Shown here: positions 46,982-56,921 of the stretch, in pieces
How positions within the stretch are numbered: position 1 is the stretch's first letter
Layout of the letters: each line of letters begins with the position of its first letter
From: Methylomonas subterranea
GTDB taxonomy: Bacteria; Pseudomonadota; Gammaproteobacteria; Methylococcales; Methylomonadaceae
Direction: 5' to 3'
Length of the DNA stretch: 64,000 bases
Assembly (NCBI RefSeq): GCF_024505185.1
Contig: NZ_JANIBJ010000005.1
Coordinates: 83,711 to 147,710, forward strand
Notes under the pieces: model-generated
Told to the model about the DNA's origin: nothing
What the model saw: only the letters and a program-made list of their open reading frames with translations
Database searches by the model: none
Translations under genes and position numbers: made by a program

Positions 46982-49807
46982 CTACAAATCCAGTAAACGC
47001 TGCAACTTGCCGCGTTTTTTAAACCATTGGTCGAAAAATTTAAGATGCAGGTTGGCCAGAGCCCAGCCCACGCTGCCGAGTACCGCCAGTCCCAGCCATT
47101 TGCGCACGGTATCCAGGGGTTGCAAATATTTGGCCAAGGGTAGCAGAATCCCGAGCAAGGCTAACAGGATGGCGCTGGTGGTGGCGCCGACACCCAGGGT
47201 AATGGTGGCTTGATCGTGCCAATTTTGCGTTATCCAAAGCATCAGCACGCTTAATAAAAACAGCCCGCAGCCGATGGCGGCCAATTTCAATTCCGGTATC
47301 AGCTTCCACCATCTGAATACCATCAGCTTGGCCGCGTCCAGTTGTATTGCCAGGTCCGCGGCCTTGCGGTCGCCGTCCGCCGGGTTCAGACCCAGCACCG
47401 GAATGATGGGGCTGAACGGCCAATCCGGCAAGCCGGCGGCGTGTATATCGAAATCGGCCCAATTGCCGTTCAGGCCTGCTTGCCCATGCCGGACATCCAG
47501 TTCGCATAATTGCTGCTTGGTCATCAGGTAGCCGCTGGCCATCAGCGCATAGGCTTCCACTTCGGAAAAGCTGTCCAGATCGGTACGAATCTCCGCCAGT
47601 TTTCTCTGTTGGCTACGGTCGACGCCATAGTCCGTGCGGGGTGACTGCGCGAGCGGGTCGGTCTTGTTGTCGCAGCCTTCCCAATCGACCGGGTCGGCAT
47701 GCAAGCCCTGTTTCAAATGGATGAAAAATAGACCCTGCAAGGCATCGTTTTCGGCCTTGGCCCGTAAATTCTGATACTGCGTTTCCCGCACTCTGTCCTG
47801 CAGGATGCTGTCGGAACGAAAGAACACGCTCAAGGCGCTTTTTTTCGGCGAGGTCTGGTCGTCCATCTGTCCGGAGGCATCGCTGCATAAAATCAAGTCG
47901 CAGCTTTCGTCCAGCAAGCCGGCCACGCCCTGGTTGTCGTGCACGCCGCCGTCCACCAGCCGGATGGTATGGTCGGGGTACAAATCGCGCAGTTCCAGCG
48001 GGTCGAATAGGGCCGGTACTCCGGCGGAAGCCGCCACCGCATAGCCGAGCGGGTAGTTTTTTAGCTCCGGCGTGGGAGCCTGCCGATAGTACAGGCGCCG
48101 GTAGCGCTGGTTCATATCTATGCCCTGGCCGGTCAAGCCCGGCGGTTCGCCCATGAAACTGGCGGTAAAGTGCCAGTTATGGCCGGAATTCAAGGATGTG
48201 GTGTTTAACAGCAAGGTCGGCACTTTTGCCTTGCGGCGCCAGTTGGCCTGTTGCGGATGAAAGGTTTCGTCGCGGAATTCGCTGTCGTCCAGCGGGTCGG
48301 CGCTGAGCGGGTGTATGCGCAAGCCATGCATGGGCCGCATTTCGGCTACCGCGCCGTCAGAGTCCGGATACGCTGCCACGGGTTGGTAGAAGTGGCTTTC
48401 GTATAATTCGCCCATGCGGTTGCTGCGGCCGTAACCGGATTTAATCAGCATTTTAAAATTGTCCGGCAGGCTGGCCAGCGCGCGCACCCGCAAATTTTCC
48501 GATACTCCGGCAAAAAATTGCGCCATCACTCCGCGCACCAATTCGATGTAATCCTCTCGGCCGATCTCGGCGTCGGTTTTGCTCATCAACAGTTTGCGCA
48601 AGGCCAGATAATAATGGGCGCCGACGATGCTGCCGCCGGATACCGTCGACAGCACCTCCACGCTGCGCAAGGCATCCACTTCCGCCAAACGCGCCAATAC
48701 CCCGAGATGATACAGCGAGGCGCGAAAGCCGCCGCCGGATAGCGCCAAGCCGACCTTGCCGCGAAAACATTCGAGCGCGGCCGGCGTATCGGCGCCCAAT
48801 AAGCGGCTTAAAGCCCGCCAGGGTGGTGCCCAATCCGCCTGGGTTTCGGCGCTGGCTGGCGGCACAAAGCCCCGCATGCGGGCAATCGCCACCAGTTGCC
48901 GGCTGGCGGTCTGGCGTTCCGATTCGTAGTGTTCGGCACTTTTGGCCTGTTCCAGCCACTGGCCGGCCTCATCCCACAAGCCCAAGCCGAATGCGGCTTC
49001 CGCCAGCGTGACTAAAAACCACCATTGGTGCAGGATGGACGAGTCCCGCTCGACGGCGTAATTGGGCAATTCGGCCAACAGCGTCCGGCGCAGCGCGTCG
49101 GCCCGCGCGCGCAAGGCTTGGCTTTCGGTATCGGCCAGCTGTTCCCTGGCCGCATTGGTGCTGGCTCTGTGGGCCAGCTTATCCAGCATAAAGGCGGCAT
49201 TGACGCCGCAGTAACCCATGTCCTGCTTGGGGTTTGCTTCCCAGCCGCGTTGGTAAAAGTAATAGGCTGCCTGCAAATCCTCCAGGCGGCCGGAGCGATC
49301 GAATTTGCGCTTATAAATTGCGCCGGCCTGACCCAGTGTTTCCGGATCCTTGCAATCCGGATCGCGCAGGCCTATGCCTTCCAGTATTCGCAATGCTTCG
49401 GCGTGGCGTTGATCGGGGGATAGCCCGTCATCTTTGTAAGTATTCAAGGCCAGTTGCTGAGCGACTTTTACCGCCATGGCTTCGCTGCAGCCTTGATTCC
49501 GCAGCTTCTTCAGCAACTCGCGTGCCAAGGCATGTTCACCCGCGCCGTGCAGTCGTTTGCTCAGCGCCAGCGTGTCGGCCTCATCCAGCAGAGATTCCGT
49601 TAAACACTTGCCGCTGTGTTGTTTGAGCAATTCCCTGGCCTTGTCCAACAGCTGCCGCGACAGGCGGATGTCGCCTTGCAGGTAAAGTTGCCTTGACAAC
49701 AGGGAACACTTGTCAACCACCGCCTCGGCCAAGCTGCCGCTTGGCGGAGCTTGCTCCATCAGTTCCCGGGCTTGAGCGATCAATTTTTTATAATTTTGCT
49801 TGGCCAT
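46982..49807 (-). CDS. Patatin-like phospholipase with N-terminal helical repeats and C-terminal membrane spans (941 aa)
   Basis: ATG 49807 with GGAGG 7 nt upstream. The first 300 or so residues are helical repeats of TPR/DUF4071 character (RQLYLQGDIRLSRQLLDKAR; GAIYKRKFDRSGRLEDLQAA). The patatin domain follows: the oxyanion loop VGLALSGGGFRASLYHLGVL near 348-367, the nucleophile Ser in STVSGGSIVGAHYY near 386, and the dyad Asp in LVDGGVHDNQGVAGLLDES near 614. The C-terminus has two or three spans (about 836-915). Domain order suggests a membrane-tethered lipase controlled by protein binding. Substrate unknown. Confidence 0.87.
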   Translation of the reverse strand: MAKQNYKKLIAQARELMEQAPPSGSLAEAVVDKCSLLSRQLYLQGDIRLSRQLLDKARELLKQHSGKCLTESLLDEADTLALSKRLHGAGEHALARELLKKLRNQGCSEAMAVKVAQQLALNTYKDDGLSPDQRHAEALRILEGIGLRDPDCKDPETLGQAGAIYKRKFDRSGRLEDLQAAYYFYQRGWEANPKQDMGYCGVNAAFMLDKLAHRASTNAAREQLADTESQALRARADALRRTLLAELPNYAVERDSSILHQWWFLVTLAEAAFGLGLWDEAGQWLEQAKSAEHYESERQTASRQLVAIARMRGFVPPASAETQADWAPPWRALSRLLGADTPAALECFRGKVGLALSGGGFRASLYHLGVLARLAEVDALRSVEVLSTVSGGSIVGAHYYLALRKLLMSKTDAEIGREDYIELVRGVMAQFFAGVSENLRVRALASLPDNFKMLIKSGYGRSNRMGELYESHFYQPVAAYPDSDGAVAEMRPMHGLRIHPLSADPLDDSEFRDETFHPQQANWRRKAKVPTLLLNTTSLNSGHNWHFTASFMGEPPGLTGQGIDMNQRYRRLYYRQAPTPELKNYPLGYAVAASAGVPALFDPLELRDLYPDHTIRLVDGGVHDNQGVAGLLDESCDLILCSDASGQMDDQTSPKKSALSVFFRSDSILQDRVRETQYQNLRAKAENDALQGLFFIHLKQGLHADPVDWEGCDNKTDPLAQSPRTDYGVDRSQQRKLAEIRTDLDSFSEVEAYALMASGYLMTKQQLCELDVRHGQAGLNGNWADFDIHAAGLPDWPFSPIIPVLGLNPADGDRKAADLAIQLDAAKLMVFRWWKLIPELKLAAIGCGLFLLSVLMLWITQNWHDQATITLGVGATTSAILLALLGILLPLAKYLQPLDTVRKWLGLAVLGSVGWALANLHLKFFDQWFKKRGKLQRLLDL

Positions 49808-50060
49808 GGCGGCCCTCCGCTACGTTGAGAAAATTTTGAATCGGGTGATGCCGTCATTTCAACGGCCATAATGCCGGCGCGCCGGCCAAGCGCTAGAACG
49901 CGACAGCTTGTTCAGGCAGCCGCGAACATCGCGATAGCGGAGCGGGCGGGCCTGTTTCCGAAAACCCCGTTAAGTTCGTCAACGGCATCGTACGGATTTG
50001 CGTTGAATGAATATGCATTTTCATTATTAGCCGCCGATAGGTGTCAGTAGATCCGGTCGG

Positions 50061-51092
50061 TTAGCCGGCGCCGGTCCGGGCATTGCCGGCCGTCGTTTCC
50101 GGCGCTTGTCGGGTTTGGCGTTCCCGGCGTTGAGCATCATCCTTGCCGGCCAGGGTGCCGCGCAGTTTCAACAGGTTTTGCAGGGCGCTGTACCAAAACG
50201 GCGCGCCGAGGCTGAGCAGAAATACCGACAGGACGATGCCCATGGGGCTGACCCGTTGCCAGTGTCGGCACCAGTCCTCGCTGCTGTTGATGACGTCGAT
50301 AACGCCCAGTTTCTGCAGGGTATTGAGTTCGGTTTTGACGACATCGATGTTAAGCGCCGGCTGTTGGCCGGAGGCCGCTGGGGTTTGTTCCATTGCAAAC
50401 GCCTTGCTGATCAGCGCGGCGCGCAATTGGTCGTCCATCGATAAGCGGTTGATGATGTCCAGGCTGTCCAGTTGTATCGCGGCCACCACGATAATCGAAC
50501 AGGCCAAGCTGACGGCCCGGCTGCTGGCTGTAAAACGGCCGGATACCCTGTCTATGGTTTGATCGAACCAGCCGTTGATTTTACCCAGCAAGCGGCTGTT
50601 GGCTTGCGTCAGCAGGGCGATGCCATGGCGGACGTTGTCGGCCAGTTCCGGGTTGCTCAATTCCAGCCGCAAGGCGTGGCCGCGCACCCTGTCCGCCGTT
50701 TCCTTGGGGTTATCGATGCCGTTTTGCGCCAGCAAGCACAGCAAGAGTTGCTTTGCTTCGTCCGACAAGGGGTGCGCGTGATTTTGCGGTACTTCGTCGG
50801 CGGCGAAATCCATCAGCAGTTTGACGAACTCTTCCCTGTGCAGGGTATCGCCCAGGCGCTGGCCGACGCTGCTGATCATGGGGTGGGTCAGCACGGAGCG
50901 GGCAATTTCTTCGGCTATCCGGCGCTGCAGATTGGGGTCTATTTGTTGCAGCAAATCGCTCAAGCCGCGGGCCAGATTTTTACCGCGCAGGTTAACCAGT
51001 CCGGAAACGAACTGCGTCAACACCGTGACGGCCATGCTGGCAATCAGCATGATGACGCTCATGCCCAGTAGAATATCGAGGGTTTTCAACAT
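50061..51092 (-). CDS. Membrane protein upstream of the patatin gene (343 aa)
   Basis: ATG 51092 with GGAG 7 nt upstream. An N-terminal span (LDILLGMSVIMLIASMAVTV, about 4-28) is followed by a helical cytoplasmic domain (LARGLSDLLQQIDPNLQRRI; LADNVRHGIALLTQANSRLL), a second span near 195-213, a third near 285-305 and a charged tail. No family I can name. It is on the same strand as the patatin gene 253 nt downstream, and both combine helical domains with membrane spans, so a functional pair is possible. Confidence 0.72.
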   Translation of the reverse strand: MLKTLDILLGMSVIMLIASMAVTVLTQFVSGLVNLRGKNLARGLSDLLQQIDPNLQRRIAEEIARSVLTHPMISSVGQRLGDTLHREEFVKLLMDFAADEVPQNHAHPLSDEAKQLLLCLLAQNGIDNPKETADRVRGHALRLELSNPELADNVRHGIALLTQANSRLLGKINGWFDQTIDRVSGRFTASSRAVSLACSIIVVAAIQLDSLDIINRLSMDDQLRAALISKAFAMEQTPAASGQQPALNIDVVKTELNTLQKLGVIDVINSSEDWCRHWQRVSPMGIVLSVFLLSLGAPFWYSALQNLLKLRGTLAGKDDAQRRERQTRQAPETTAGNARTGAG

Positions 51093-51358
51093 GGAAGTCT
51101 CCTAAAAAAGGGGGGCAAGCCCTCGGTTACTGGCATAAGTTTCGGGTGTCCGGCCGGATCGCGCGTCCATGCCGATGCCAGCATTGCGGCCGGCTCCTTG
51201 TGAATAATTGAGCGCGGAGATTGAATTTCTGTTAACCGCTTAACAGATTATCCTGACCATGATAATAGTCAATTTTTGCCGAACAGTGGCTCGATAGCCC
51301 GCAAGGGTGTTGAGGCGTTGCCGGTTGCAACAGGGTAGGGAGGGTTTACGGTGTGCGA
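51093..51358. other. Intergenic stretch without gene
   Basis: About 266 nt between the glutathione peroxidase and the membrane protein gene. AT-rich steps near 51205-51285 (for example TTAACCGCTTAACAGATTATC) could carry the leftward promoter. Nothing else recognised. Confidence 0.4.
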
Positions 51359-51844
51359 TTACAGCGCTAAATGCTTTTGTATGTCTTGGCGCAGCATGGC
51401 CGGACTAGCCGACGGCGGGTAGCGTTTGATGACCTTGCCGTCGCGGCCGACCAAGAATTTGGTGAAATTCCATTTGATGGCTTGGGTGCCCAGCAGACCG
51501 GGCGCGGCGCTTTTCAAATATTGAAACAGGGGGTGGGTGTGATCGCCGTTGACATGCGTTTTTTCGAATAGCGGAAAGCTCACGCCATAATGGCTTGTGC
51601 AAAAGGCCGCAATTTCCCGGCTGTCGCCGGGTTCCTGTGCGCCGAATTGGTTGCAGGGAAACCCCAATACCGTGAAGCCTTGCGCCTTGAATTCCCGATA
51701 CAGGCTTTCCAATCCCTGGTATTGCGGAGTAAAGCCGCAACGGCTGGCGGTATTGACGATCAGCAACAATTGGCCCTTGAAGGCTTCCAGGGAAATGTTT
51801 TCGCCGTCGATGGTATTGGCGTGAAAGGCGTGGATGCTGTCCAT
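51359..51844 (-). CDS. Glutathione peroxidase (Cys type)
   Basis: 161 aa, thioredoxin fold. The catalytic tetrad regions are present: NTASRCGFTPQYQGLESLY (peroxidatic Cys near 36), LGFPCNQFGAQEPG (Gln near 71) and IKWNFTKFLVGRDG (Trp/Asn near 123-125). The peroxidatic residue is Cys, not selenocysteine. Bacterial members of this type usually use thioredoxin more than glutathione as reductant, so hydroperoxide peroxidase is the safer description. Lies 9 nt downstream of the DUF5765-like membrane protein gene. Confidence 0.93.
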   Translation of the reverse strand: MDSIHAFHANTIDGENISLEAFKGQLLLIVNTASRCGFTPQYQGLESLYREFKAQGFTVLGFPCNQFGAQEPGDSREIAAFCTSHYGVSFPLFEKTHVNGDHTHPLFQYLKSAAPGLLGTQAIKWNFTKFLVGRDGKVIKRYPPSASPAMLRQDIQKHLAL

Positions 51845-51853
51845 GGCCGGGCT

Positions 51854-52567
51854 TTACGCGGTTTGCGCGTGGTCGATGGGGGCGCGGAAAAAGTGCTTGA
51901 AATACGGCATGAAGCTGGCGGTAATCGGGATGGAGTAAAAGCAATAAATTGCCGCCGCTTCGCCGGTCGACACCCCCAACAGCCACTGCGGCATGAACAG
52001 GGTCATTAAGGCCATGAAGCCGTGATAGGAGGCGATTCTGCGGTTATCCTTCCAAACGAAACCGCTCAGGGCCAACGCAAACAGCGAGCCGTGGGTCACC
52101 AAAGTGCCGAAGGCGGCGGGGATGGCGTAGCCGATATGGTAAATGCCCATATATAAACAGGCTACCATGTTGCCTATGAAATTGGGTTGCAGGCCGAACA
52201 ATTGCCATTCCTTGGGCAGAAAGGTGCAAAGCAGAAAAAACGAACTCAGGCCGATGCCGGTAAGGGTGGCTTTTTTCAGGGCTGTTTTATCGCTGGAATA
52301 GGTGGCGAGTGCCGGCATGATGGCAAAGGCCTGCAGGGCGATATGGTAGGTCGAGAGCTGGCTGAGGAACAGATTGCTGCCGTAGCCGCACTGGTCGGCC
52401 ACCGGGTAGGCGAAATATTGAATCAGCTCCATCAATGAAAAATGAAAAATGGCATAGGCGCGCGCGGCGCGCACCCAAAATGCTTCGTCCTTGTCCAGAA
52501 ATGTCACGCTGGAGGCAGCTAGGCCGATGATACCGAGTCCCAAGGACATATTTGCACTAAAACACAT
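51854..52567 (-). CDS. DUF5765-like integral membrane protein (237 aa)
   Basis: Opens MCFSANMSLGLGIIGLAASS, with a conserved-looking MCFSA start. Seven or so membrane segments follow, with polar loops (FSLMELIQYFAYPVADQCGY near 43-62; GFVWKDNRRIASYHGFMALM near 170-189). I recognise the general DUF5765-type pattern but no biochemical role is known to me. It forms a two-gene unit with the glutathione peroxidase. Confidence 0.72.
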   Translation of the reverse strand: MCFSANMSLGLGIIGLAASSVTFLDKDEAFWVRAARAYAIFHFSLMELIQYFAYPVADQCGYGSNLFLSQLSTYHIALQAFAIMPALATYSSDKTALKKATLTGIGLSSFFLLCTFLPKEWQLFGLQPNFIGNMVACLYMGIYHIGYAIPAAFGTLVTHGSLFALALSGFVWKDNRRIASYHGFMALMTLFMPQWLLGVSTGEAAAIYCFYSIPITASFMPYFKHFFRAPIDHAQTA

Positions 52568-52753
52568 GGCTTATCCGCATGGCTGATGGCGGCACTAAAA
52601 TAAATCCCGCATGGGAAGCGCGCGGCCGGGTTGAATGAAATTGCCAAAAGCCGCGGTAAAGTTTGCGTCAACGGCTTATGGGTCGGGAGATTCTAACAAA
52701 CTATCGGCGGATTTCGCGCAAAACGTGCCGGAACGTAGGGTATTTCCGGGCCG

Positions 52754-53245
52754 CTACAAGCGATTCAGGCGTTGTTGCATGTCCCGCAATTCAAATACTC
52801 CGACCTTTTGCAACACGATGCGGCCCTCCCTGTCGATTAGAAACGTGGTGGGGGTCAATTGCACGTTGCCGAACTGTTGCGCCAGCGCGCCGCCGGGATC
52901 CAGCGCGACCGCGTAGGGTAGCTGTTTGGATTCCGCCATGGCCACAACGTGATTGGGCGGGTCGTAACTCATGGCGACCGCGATGATGTTCAGCCCTTGC
53001 GCGCTATATTGCCCGTGCAATTCGATCAAATGCGGGATTTCCTCGATACAGCCGGGGCAATCGGTGGCCCAGAAGGTCACCAGGACCGGTTTGCCCCGCA
53101 AATCGGCCGGTGTGATGTTCTGGCCCTTGATGGTTTTAAAACTTACCGGCGGCGCCGCGCGCACGGTTTGGGTTTGCCAAAACCAGACGCTCGCCGCCAG
53201 CAGGGCGGTCAGGCCAAGGATGACTATGTTTCGTTTGAGTTTCAT
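52754..53245 (-). CDS. TlpA/ResA-like periplasmic thiol-disulfide protein (163 aa)
   Basis: An N-terminal signal anchor (IVILGLTALLAASVWFWQTQ, about 8-27) is followed by a thioredoxin-like domain (TPADLRGKPVLVTFWATDCP near 46-65). The active site is C-P-G-C (residues 64-67), then IEEIPHLIELHGQYS, the cis-Pro region LTPTTFLIDREGRIV near 130-144 and a helical end. It would act as a membrane-tethered reductant in the periplasm, for example in cytochrome c or metal-site maturation. Its partner is not evident here. Confidence 0.9.
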   Translation of the reverse strand: MKLKRNIVILGLTALLAASVWFWQTQTVRAAPPVSFKTIKGQNITPADLRGKPVLVTFWATDCPGCIEEIPHLIELHGQYSAQGLNIIAVAMSYDPPNHVVAMAESKQLPYAVALDPGGALAQQFGNVQLTPTTFLIDREGRIVLQKVGVFELRDMQQRLNRL

Positions 53246-53280
53246 GGGTTTTGCAAAATGGCGGAAATGCCGTGAAGCCG

Positions 53281-53300
53281 ATTACGGTGCTATCCGTAAT
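53281..53300. promoter_or_regulatory. Short perfect inverted repeat upstream of serA
   Basis: ATTACGG (53281-53287) and CCGTAAT (53294-53300) are perfect 7-nt arms. A possible -10, TAAAAT, lies just downstream and the serA start is 45 nt further. It could be an operator in the serA/tlpA-like divergent region. No regulator is known. Confidence 0.35.
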
Positions 53301-53344
53301 ACTGTTAAAATGAACATCTTATCCAATATTCCCGAATCGTGACG

Positions 53345-54928
53345 ATGAAAAAGATACTGATCGCCGACAAACTGGCGGATGACGGCATTAATTTTTTGAA
53401 TGAGCAGGACGGCATTCAAATCCATATTCAGACCGGCTTGAGCGAAGCCGAATTGTGCGAAATCATCCCCGCCTACGACGCCTTGTTGATCCGCAGCGAT
53501 ACCCAGGTCACGGCCCGGGTATTGAAGGCGGCGAAAAAATTGAAGGTGGTCGGCAGGGCCGGTATCGGCGTCGACAATGTCGACCTGGCCGTCGCCAACG
53601 AGCAGGGCATCATCGTCATGAATACTCCGGATGCCAACGCTACCACCACCGCCGAATTGGCCATCGCCCACATGTTTTCCTTGAGCCGCAATCTGCCGAT
53701 TGCCAATCAGTCGGTGCGCGACGGCAAGTGGGAGCGGTCCAGGCTGGTCGGCGCCGAAATCAGCCATAAAACCCTGGCGATTTTAGGCTTCGGCACCATA
53801 GGCCGCATCGTGGCGCAACGCGGCAACGGTTTAGGCATGCGGGTGATTGCCTGCGACCCCTTCGTGGCACCGGAAATCTTCGAACAATGCGGCGCGGAAA
53901 TGGTCGATCTGGAGACCCTGGTCAAACAGGCCGATTATTTGACCCTGCATTGTCCGCTATTGGAAAAAACCCGCAATGTGATCGGTCGCGAGCAACTGGC
54001 CATGATGAAAAAATCCGCCCGCCTGATCAACTGCGCCCGCGGCGGCTTGGTGGACGAGGCGGCGCTGTACGATGCCTTGAAGGAAGGCCGGATTGCCGGC
54101 GCGGCGTTGGATGTCTACGAACAGGAACCGCCCAGGGATTCGCCCTTGTTGAGCTTGGACAATGTGGTGTTCACGCCGCATTTGGGCGCATCGACCAAGG
54201 AGGCGCAGGTGGCGGTCAGCGTGGAAATTGCCCGTCAGGTAGTGAAATATCTGCAAACCGGCGAAGCCGTCAACGCCTTGAATTTGCCCCGCCTGTCGGC
54301 GGAAGAATTGAAGCAGGCCCAACCGTTCATGAATCTGGCCCGTATTCTGGGTAAGGTCTTGCTGGGTTTGCTCGATCAGCCCATGCAAAAACTGGAAGTG
54401 GCGGTCTACGGTAAGGCCGCGCTGGGCAAGATCAGGCCAATTTCCGCCGAAGCCATGGTGGGTTTGCTGGCGGGGCAGTTCGATACGCCGGTCAACCGGG
54501 TCAACGTGGAGAATATCGCCAAGCGGCAGGGTATCACCCTGGTCGAGTCGCAAACCGAAGCGGCCGAGGGTTATCAGTCGCTGATCGGCATCACCGGGTA
54601 CTGCGTGGATAAAAGCGTGTCGCTGGCCGGTACCTTGTTGGGCGACCATCATCCGCGCCTGGTCAGCATCAATCATTTCGAAATCGAGGTGGTGCCGGAA
54701 GGCGCCTTGCTGGTGACTCGTCACGACGACAAGCCCGGCGTGATCGCGGCCATCAGTTCAATATTGGGTATGTCGAATATCAATATCACCCGCATGCAGG
54801 TCAGCGTGGCGGACGAGCACCAATTGGCCATGATGGTGATCAGCGTCTCCGATCCCTTGAACGAACAGGTGCTGAAAGCGGTTTGCGATGTACCGGCGGT
54901 TCACTCGGCCCGGCAGATCGTGTTATGA
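53345..54928 (+). CDS. serA: D-3-phosphoglycerate dehydrogenase
   Basis: 527 aa from ATG 53345 (MKKILIADKLADDGINFLNE). First step of serine biosynthesis, an NAD-dependent oxidation of 3-phosphoglycerate. It has a Rossmann motif (LGFGTIGRIVAQRGNGLGMR near 146-165), the catalytic Arg/Glu/His regions (NCARGGLVDEAALYDALKEG near 228-247; FTPHLGASTKEAQ near 276-288), a regulatory ASB domain and a C-terminal ACT domain (RHDDKPGVIAAISSILGMSN near 458-477). This is the long, type 1 form, usually feedback-controlled by serine. It is coupled to serB by ATGA overlap. Confidence 0.97.
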   Translation: MKKILIADKLADDGINFLNEQDGIQIHIQTGLSEAELCEIIPAYDALLIRSDTQVTARVLKAAKKLKVVGRAGIGVDNVDLAVANEQGIIVMNTPDANATTTAELAIAHMFSLSRNLPIANQSVRDGKWERSRLVGAEISHKTLAILGFGTIGRIVAQRGNGLGMRVIACDPFVAPEIFEQCGAEMVDLETLVKQADYLTLHCPLLEKTRNVIGREQLAMMKKSARLINCARGGLVDEAALYDALKEGRIAGAALDVYEQEPPRDSPLLSLDNVVFTPHLGASTKEAQVAVSVEIARQVVKYLQTGEAVNALNLPRLSAEELKQAQPFMNLARILGKVLLGLLDQPMQKLEVAVYGKAALGKIRPISAEAMVGLLAGQFDTPVNRVNVENIAKRQGITLVESQTEAAEGYQSLIGITGYCVDKSVSLAGTLLGDHHPRLVSINHFEIEVVPEGALLVTRHDDKPGVIAAISSILGMSNINITRMQVSVADEHQLAMMVISVSDPLNEQVLKAVCDVPAVHSARQIVL

Positions 54929-55566
54929 GTTTCGATGTCATCTGCTTCGATTGCGACAGCACCCTGAGCCGGATTGAAGGTATAGACGAACTGGCCAGGC
55001 GGCGGGGTCTGTTCGAGCAAGTGGCGGCGTTGACCGATGCGGCAATGAATGGCGAGCTGTCTTTGGAATCCGTCTATGGCAATCGCCTGGAATTGATCAA
55101 ACCCGACCGGGCGGCGATAGACTGGCTGGCGGATTTGTATATCGCCGAAATGGTGGAAGGCGCGGCGGAAACCGTCGAGACCTTGCGGGAGAACGGCAAG
55201 CTGATCCACATCATCAGCGGCGGCTTGCGCCAGTCGATTCTGCCGCTGGCGGATTTGCTTGGTATTCCCGAACAGCACGTGCATGCGGTGGATGTGATAT
55301 TCGACGAGCAGGGCCAATACCGGGATTTTGCCCGGCATTCACCCTTGGCGGTCAGTGGCGGCAAGGCGCGGATTTGTCGGCGATTGCGCATGCATCATTC
55401 GTCCCTGGCGATGGTGGGCGACGGCAAAACCGATTTGGAAGCCAAATTGGCCGGCGCGTATATGATAGGTTTCGGCGGCGTGGTCGAGCGGTCGCTGGTG
55501 CGGGAACAGGCCGATATTTATCTGTTGGATAGTTCCCTGGCGGCAATATTGCCGCATGTACTGTAG
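54925..55566 (+). CDS. serB: Phosphoserine phosphatase-like HAD-IB enzyme
   Basis: 213 aa from ATG 54925, overlapping the serA stop. HAD motif I is FDCDSTLSRIEGIDELAR (nucleophile Asp near 9), motif II is HIISGGLRQSILPLADLLGI (Ser near 99), the Lys of motif III is near 145 (SGGKARICRRL) and motif IV is MVGDGKTDLEAKLAGAYMIG near 159. It would release serine from phosphoserine, the last step of the pathway begun by serA. It lacks the extra N-terminal domain of the long SerB type. Its adjacency to serA supports the assignment. Confidence 0.9.
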   Translation: MSFDVICFDCDSTLSRIEGIDELARRRGLFEQVAALTDAAMNGELSLESVYGNRLELIKPDRAAIDWLADLYIAEMVEGAAETVETLRENGKLIHIISGGLRQSILPLADLLGIPEQHVHAVDVIFDEQGQYRDFARHSPLAVSGGKARICRRLRMHHSSLAMVGDGKTDLEAKLAGAYMIGFGGVVERSLVREQADIYLLDSSLAAILPHVL

Positions 55567-55634
55567 GCGGGCTCGATAAGCGGGTGCGACAGTGATAGAA
55601 TTCACAAATTTGTAAAAAGTTTTAGAGAGAGAAG

Positions 55635-56390
55635 ATGGCAGGGCATAGTAAATGGGCGAATATCAAGCATCGTAAAGGCGCGCAGGACGCCAAGCGCGGC
55701 AAGATTTTTACCAAATTGATACGGGAAATCACCGTGGCGGCCAAAGGCTCCGGCGGCGGCGATCCCACCAACAACCCCAGCCTGCGTACCGCGATCGACA
55801 AGGCCTTGGGCGCCAATATGAAGCGCGATACCATCGACAACACCATCAAAAAAGCCATCGGCGCCCTGGATGGCGTCAATTATGAAGAGGTGCGTTACGA
55901 AGGCTACGGTCCGGGCGGAACCGCCGTGATGGTGAATTGCCTGACCGATAACCGTAACCGTACCGTGGCGGATGTGCGGCATGCTTTTTCCAAGCATGGC
56001 GGCAACCTGGGCACCGACGGTTCGGTGGCCTATTTGTTTCGCAAGGTGGGCATCCTGGCTTTTAACAATCAGGTTGACGAAGACTCCGTGATGGAAGCGG
56101 CGCTGGAAGCCGGCGCCGAGGATATTGTGGTTAACGATGACGGGTCCGTCGATGTGTTCACCACCCCCGAAGAATACATGAATGTGAAAGAGGCTCTGGC
56201 GGCGGCGGGTTTCGAACCGGAAAACGCCGAAATCACCATGCATGCCGACACCAAAACCGAATTGGACGCCGAAGCGGCGGAAAAAATGCTGAAGTTGATA
56301 GACCGGCTGGAAGATTTGGACGACGTGCAGGACGTCTATTCCAATGCCGATATCAGCGACGACATCATGAATGCCATGGATAATGGTTGA
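55635..56390 (+). CDS. yebC: YebC/PmpR family protein
   Basis: 251 aa, ATG 55635 with AGAGAGAAG upstream. The family start [20 protein letters not shown] is followed by the tripartite fold ([56 protein letters not shown]). Members act as transcriptional regulators in some bacteria and, in recent work, relieve ribosome stalling. Which applies here is not shown. Located just before ruvCAB as in many gammaproteobacteria. Confidence 0.96.
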   Translation: MAGHSKWANIKHRKGAQDAKRGKIFTKLIREITVAAKGSGGGDPTNNPSLRTAIDKALGANMKRDTIDNTIKKAIGALDGVNYEEVRYEGYGPGGTAVMVNCLTDNRNRTVADVRHAFSKHGGNLGTDGSVAYLFRKVGILAFNNQVDEDSVMEAALEAGAEDIVVNDDGSVDVFTTPEEYMNVKEALAAAGFEPENAEITMHADTKTELDAEAAEKMLKLIDRLEDLDDVQDVYSNADISDDIMNAMDNG

Positions 56391-56423
56391 TACCACAGTT
56401 ACCGAAAAGCCGTCGGCACTACA

Positions 56424-56921
56424 TTGAGCAGAATTCTTGGGATAGATCCCGGTTCGCGCGTTACCGGTTACGGCGTGGTGGAGATCACCCCGCGCGGGGT
56501 TCGCTACGTTGCCAGCGGCTGCATCAGGACACAGGCGGAAGAATTTCCGCTCCGGCTCAAGCAGATTTTCGATGGCGTCACTCAAATCATCGCGCTTTAC
56601 CAGCCTGGGCAAATGGCCATCGAGCAAGTCTTCATGCATAAAAACGCCGACTCGGCGCTCAAATTGGGACAGGCGCGCGGCGCGGCTATTTGCGCGAGTC
56701 TGAACCGCGATTTGCCGGTGTTCGAATATGCGGCCCGCCAAGTCAAGCAAGCCTTGGTCGGCAAGGGCAATGCCGAAAAACATCAGGTTCAGCACATGGT
56801 AAAAATTTTGCTGGGCATTCAGGGTGAAATGCAGATAGATGCCAGCGACGCCTTGGCGATCGGTTTGTGCCACCATCATTACCAACAAACGGCCCGGCGC
56901 ATCGAAAAGGCGGTATCGTGA
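56424..56921 (+). CDS. ruvC: Holliday junction resolvase RuvC, TTG start
   Basis: 165 aa from TTG 56424 (then [19 protein letters not shown]). No in-frame ATG lies near. Dimeric endonuclease that cuts Holliday junctions. The acidic residues of the RNase H-like fold are present: Asp in ILGIDPG (residue 7), Glu in [20 protein letters not shown] (near 68) and the [14 protein letters not shown] cluster near 138-151. Its stop overlaps ruvA as GTGA, so the three ruv genes are coupled. Confidence 0.96.
   Translation: MSRILGIDPGSRVTGYGVVEITPRGVRYVASGCIRTQAEEFPLRLKQIFDGVTQIIALYQPGQMAIEQVFMHKNADSALKLGQARGAAICASLNRDLPVFEYAARQVKQALVGKGNAEKHQVQHMVKILLGIQGEMQIDASDALAIGLCHHHYQQTARRIEKAVS

Noticed and set aside
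51359..51844. Possible selenocysteine in the glutathione peroxidase
   Set aside because: The peroxidatic position is an ordinary Cys codon and there is no in-frame TGA.
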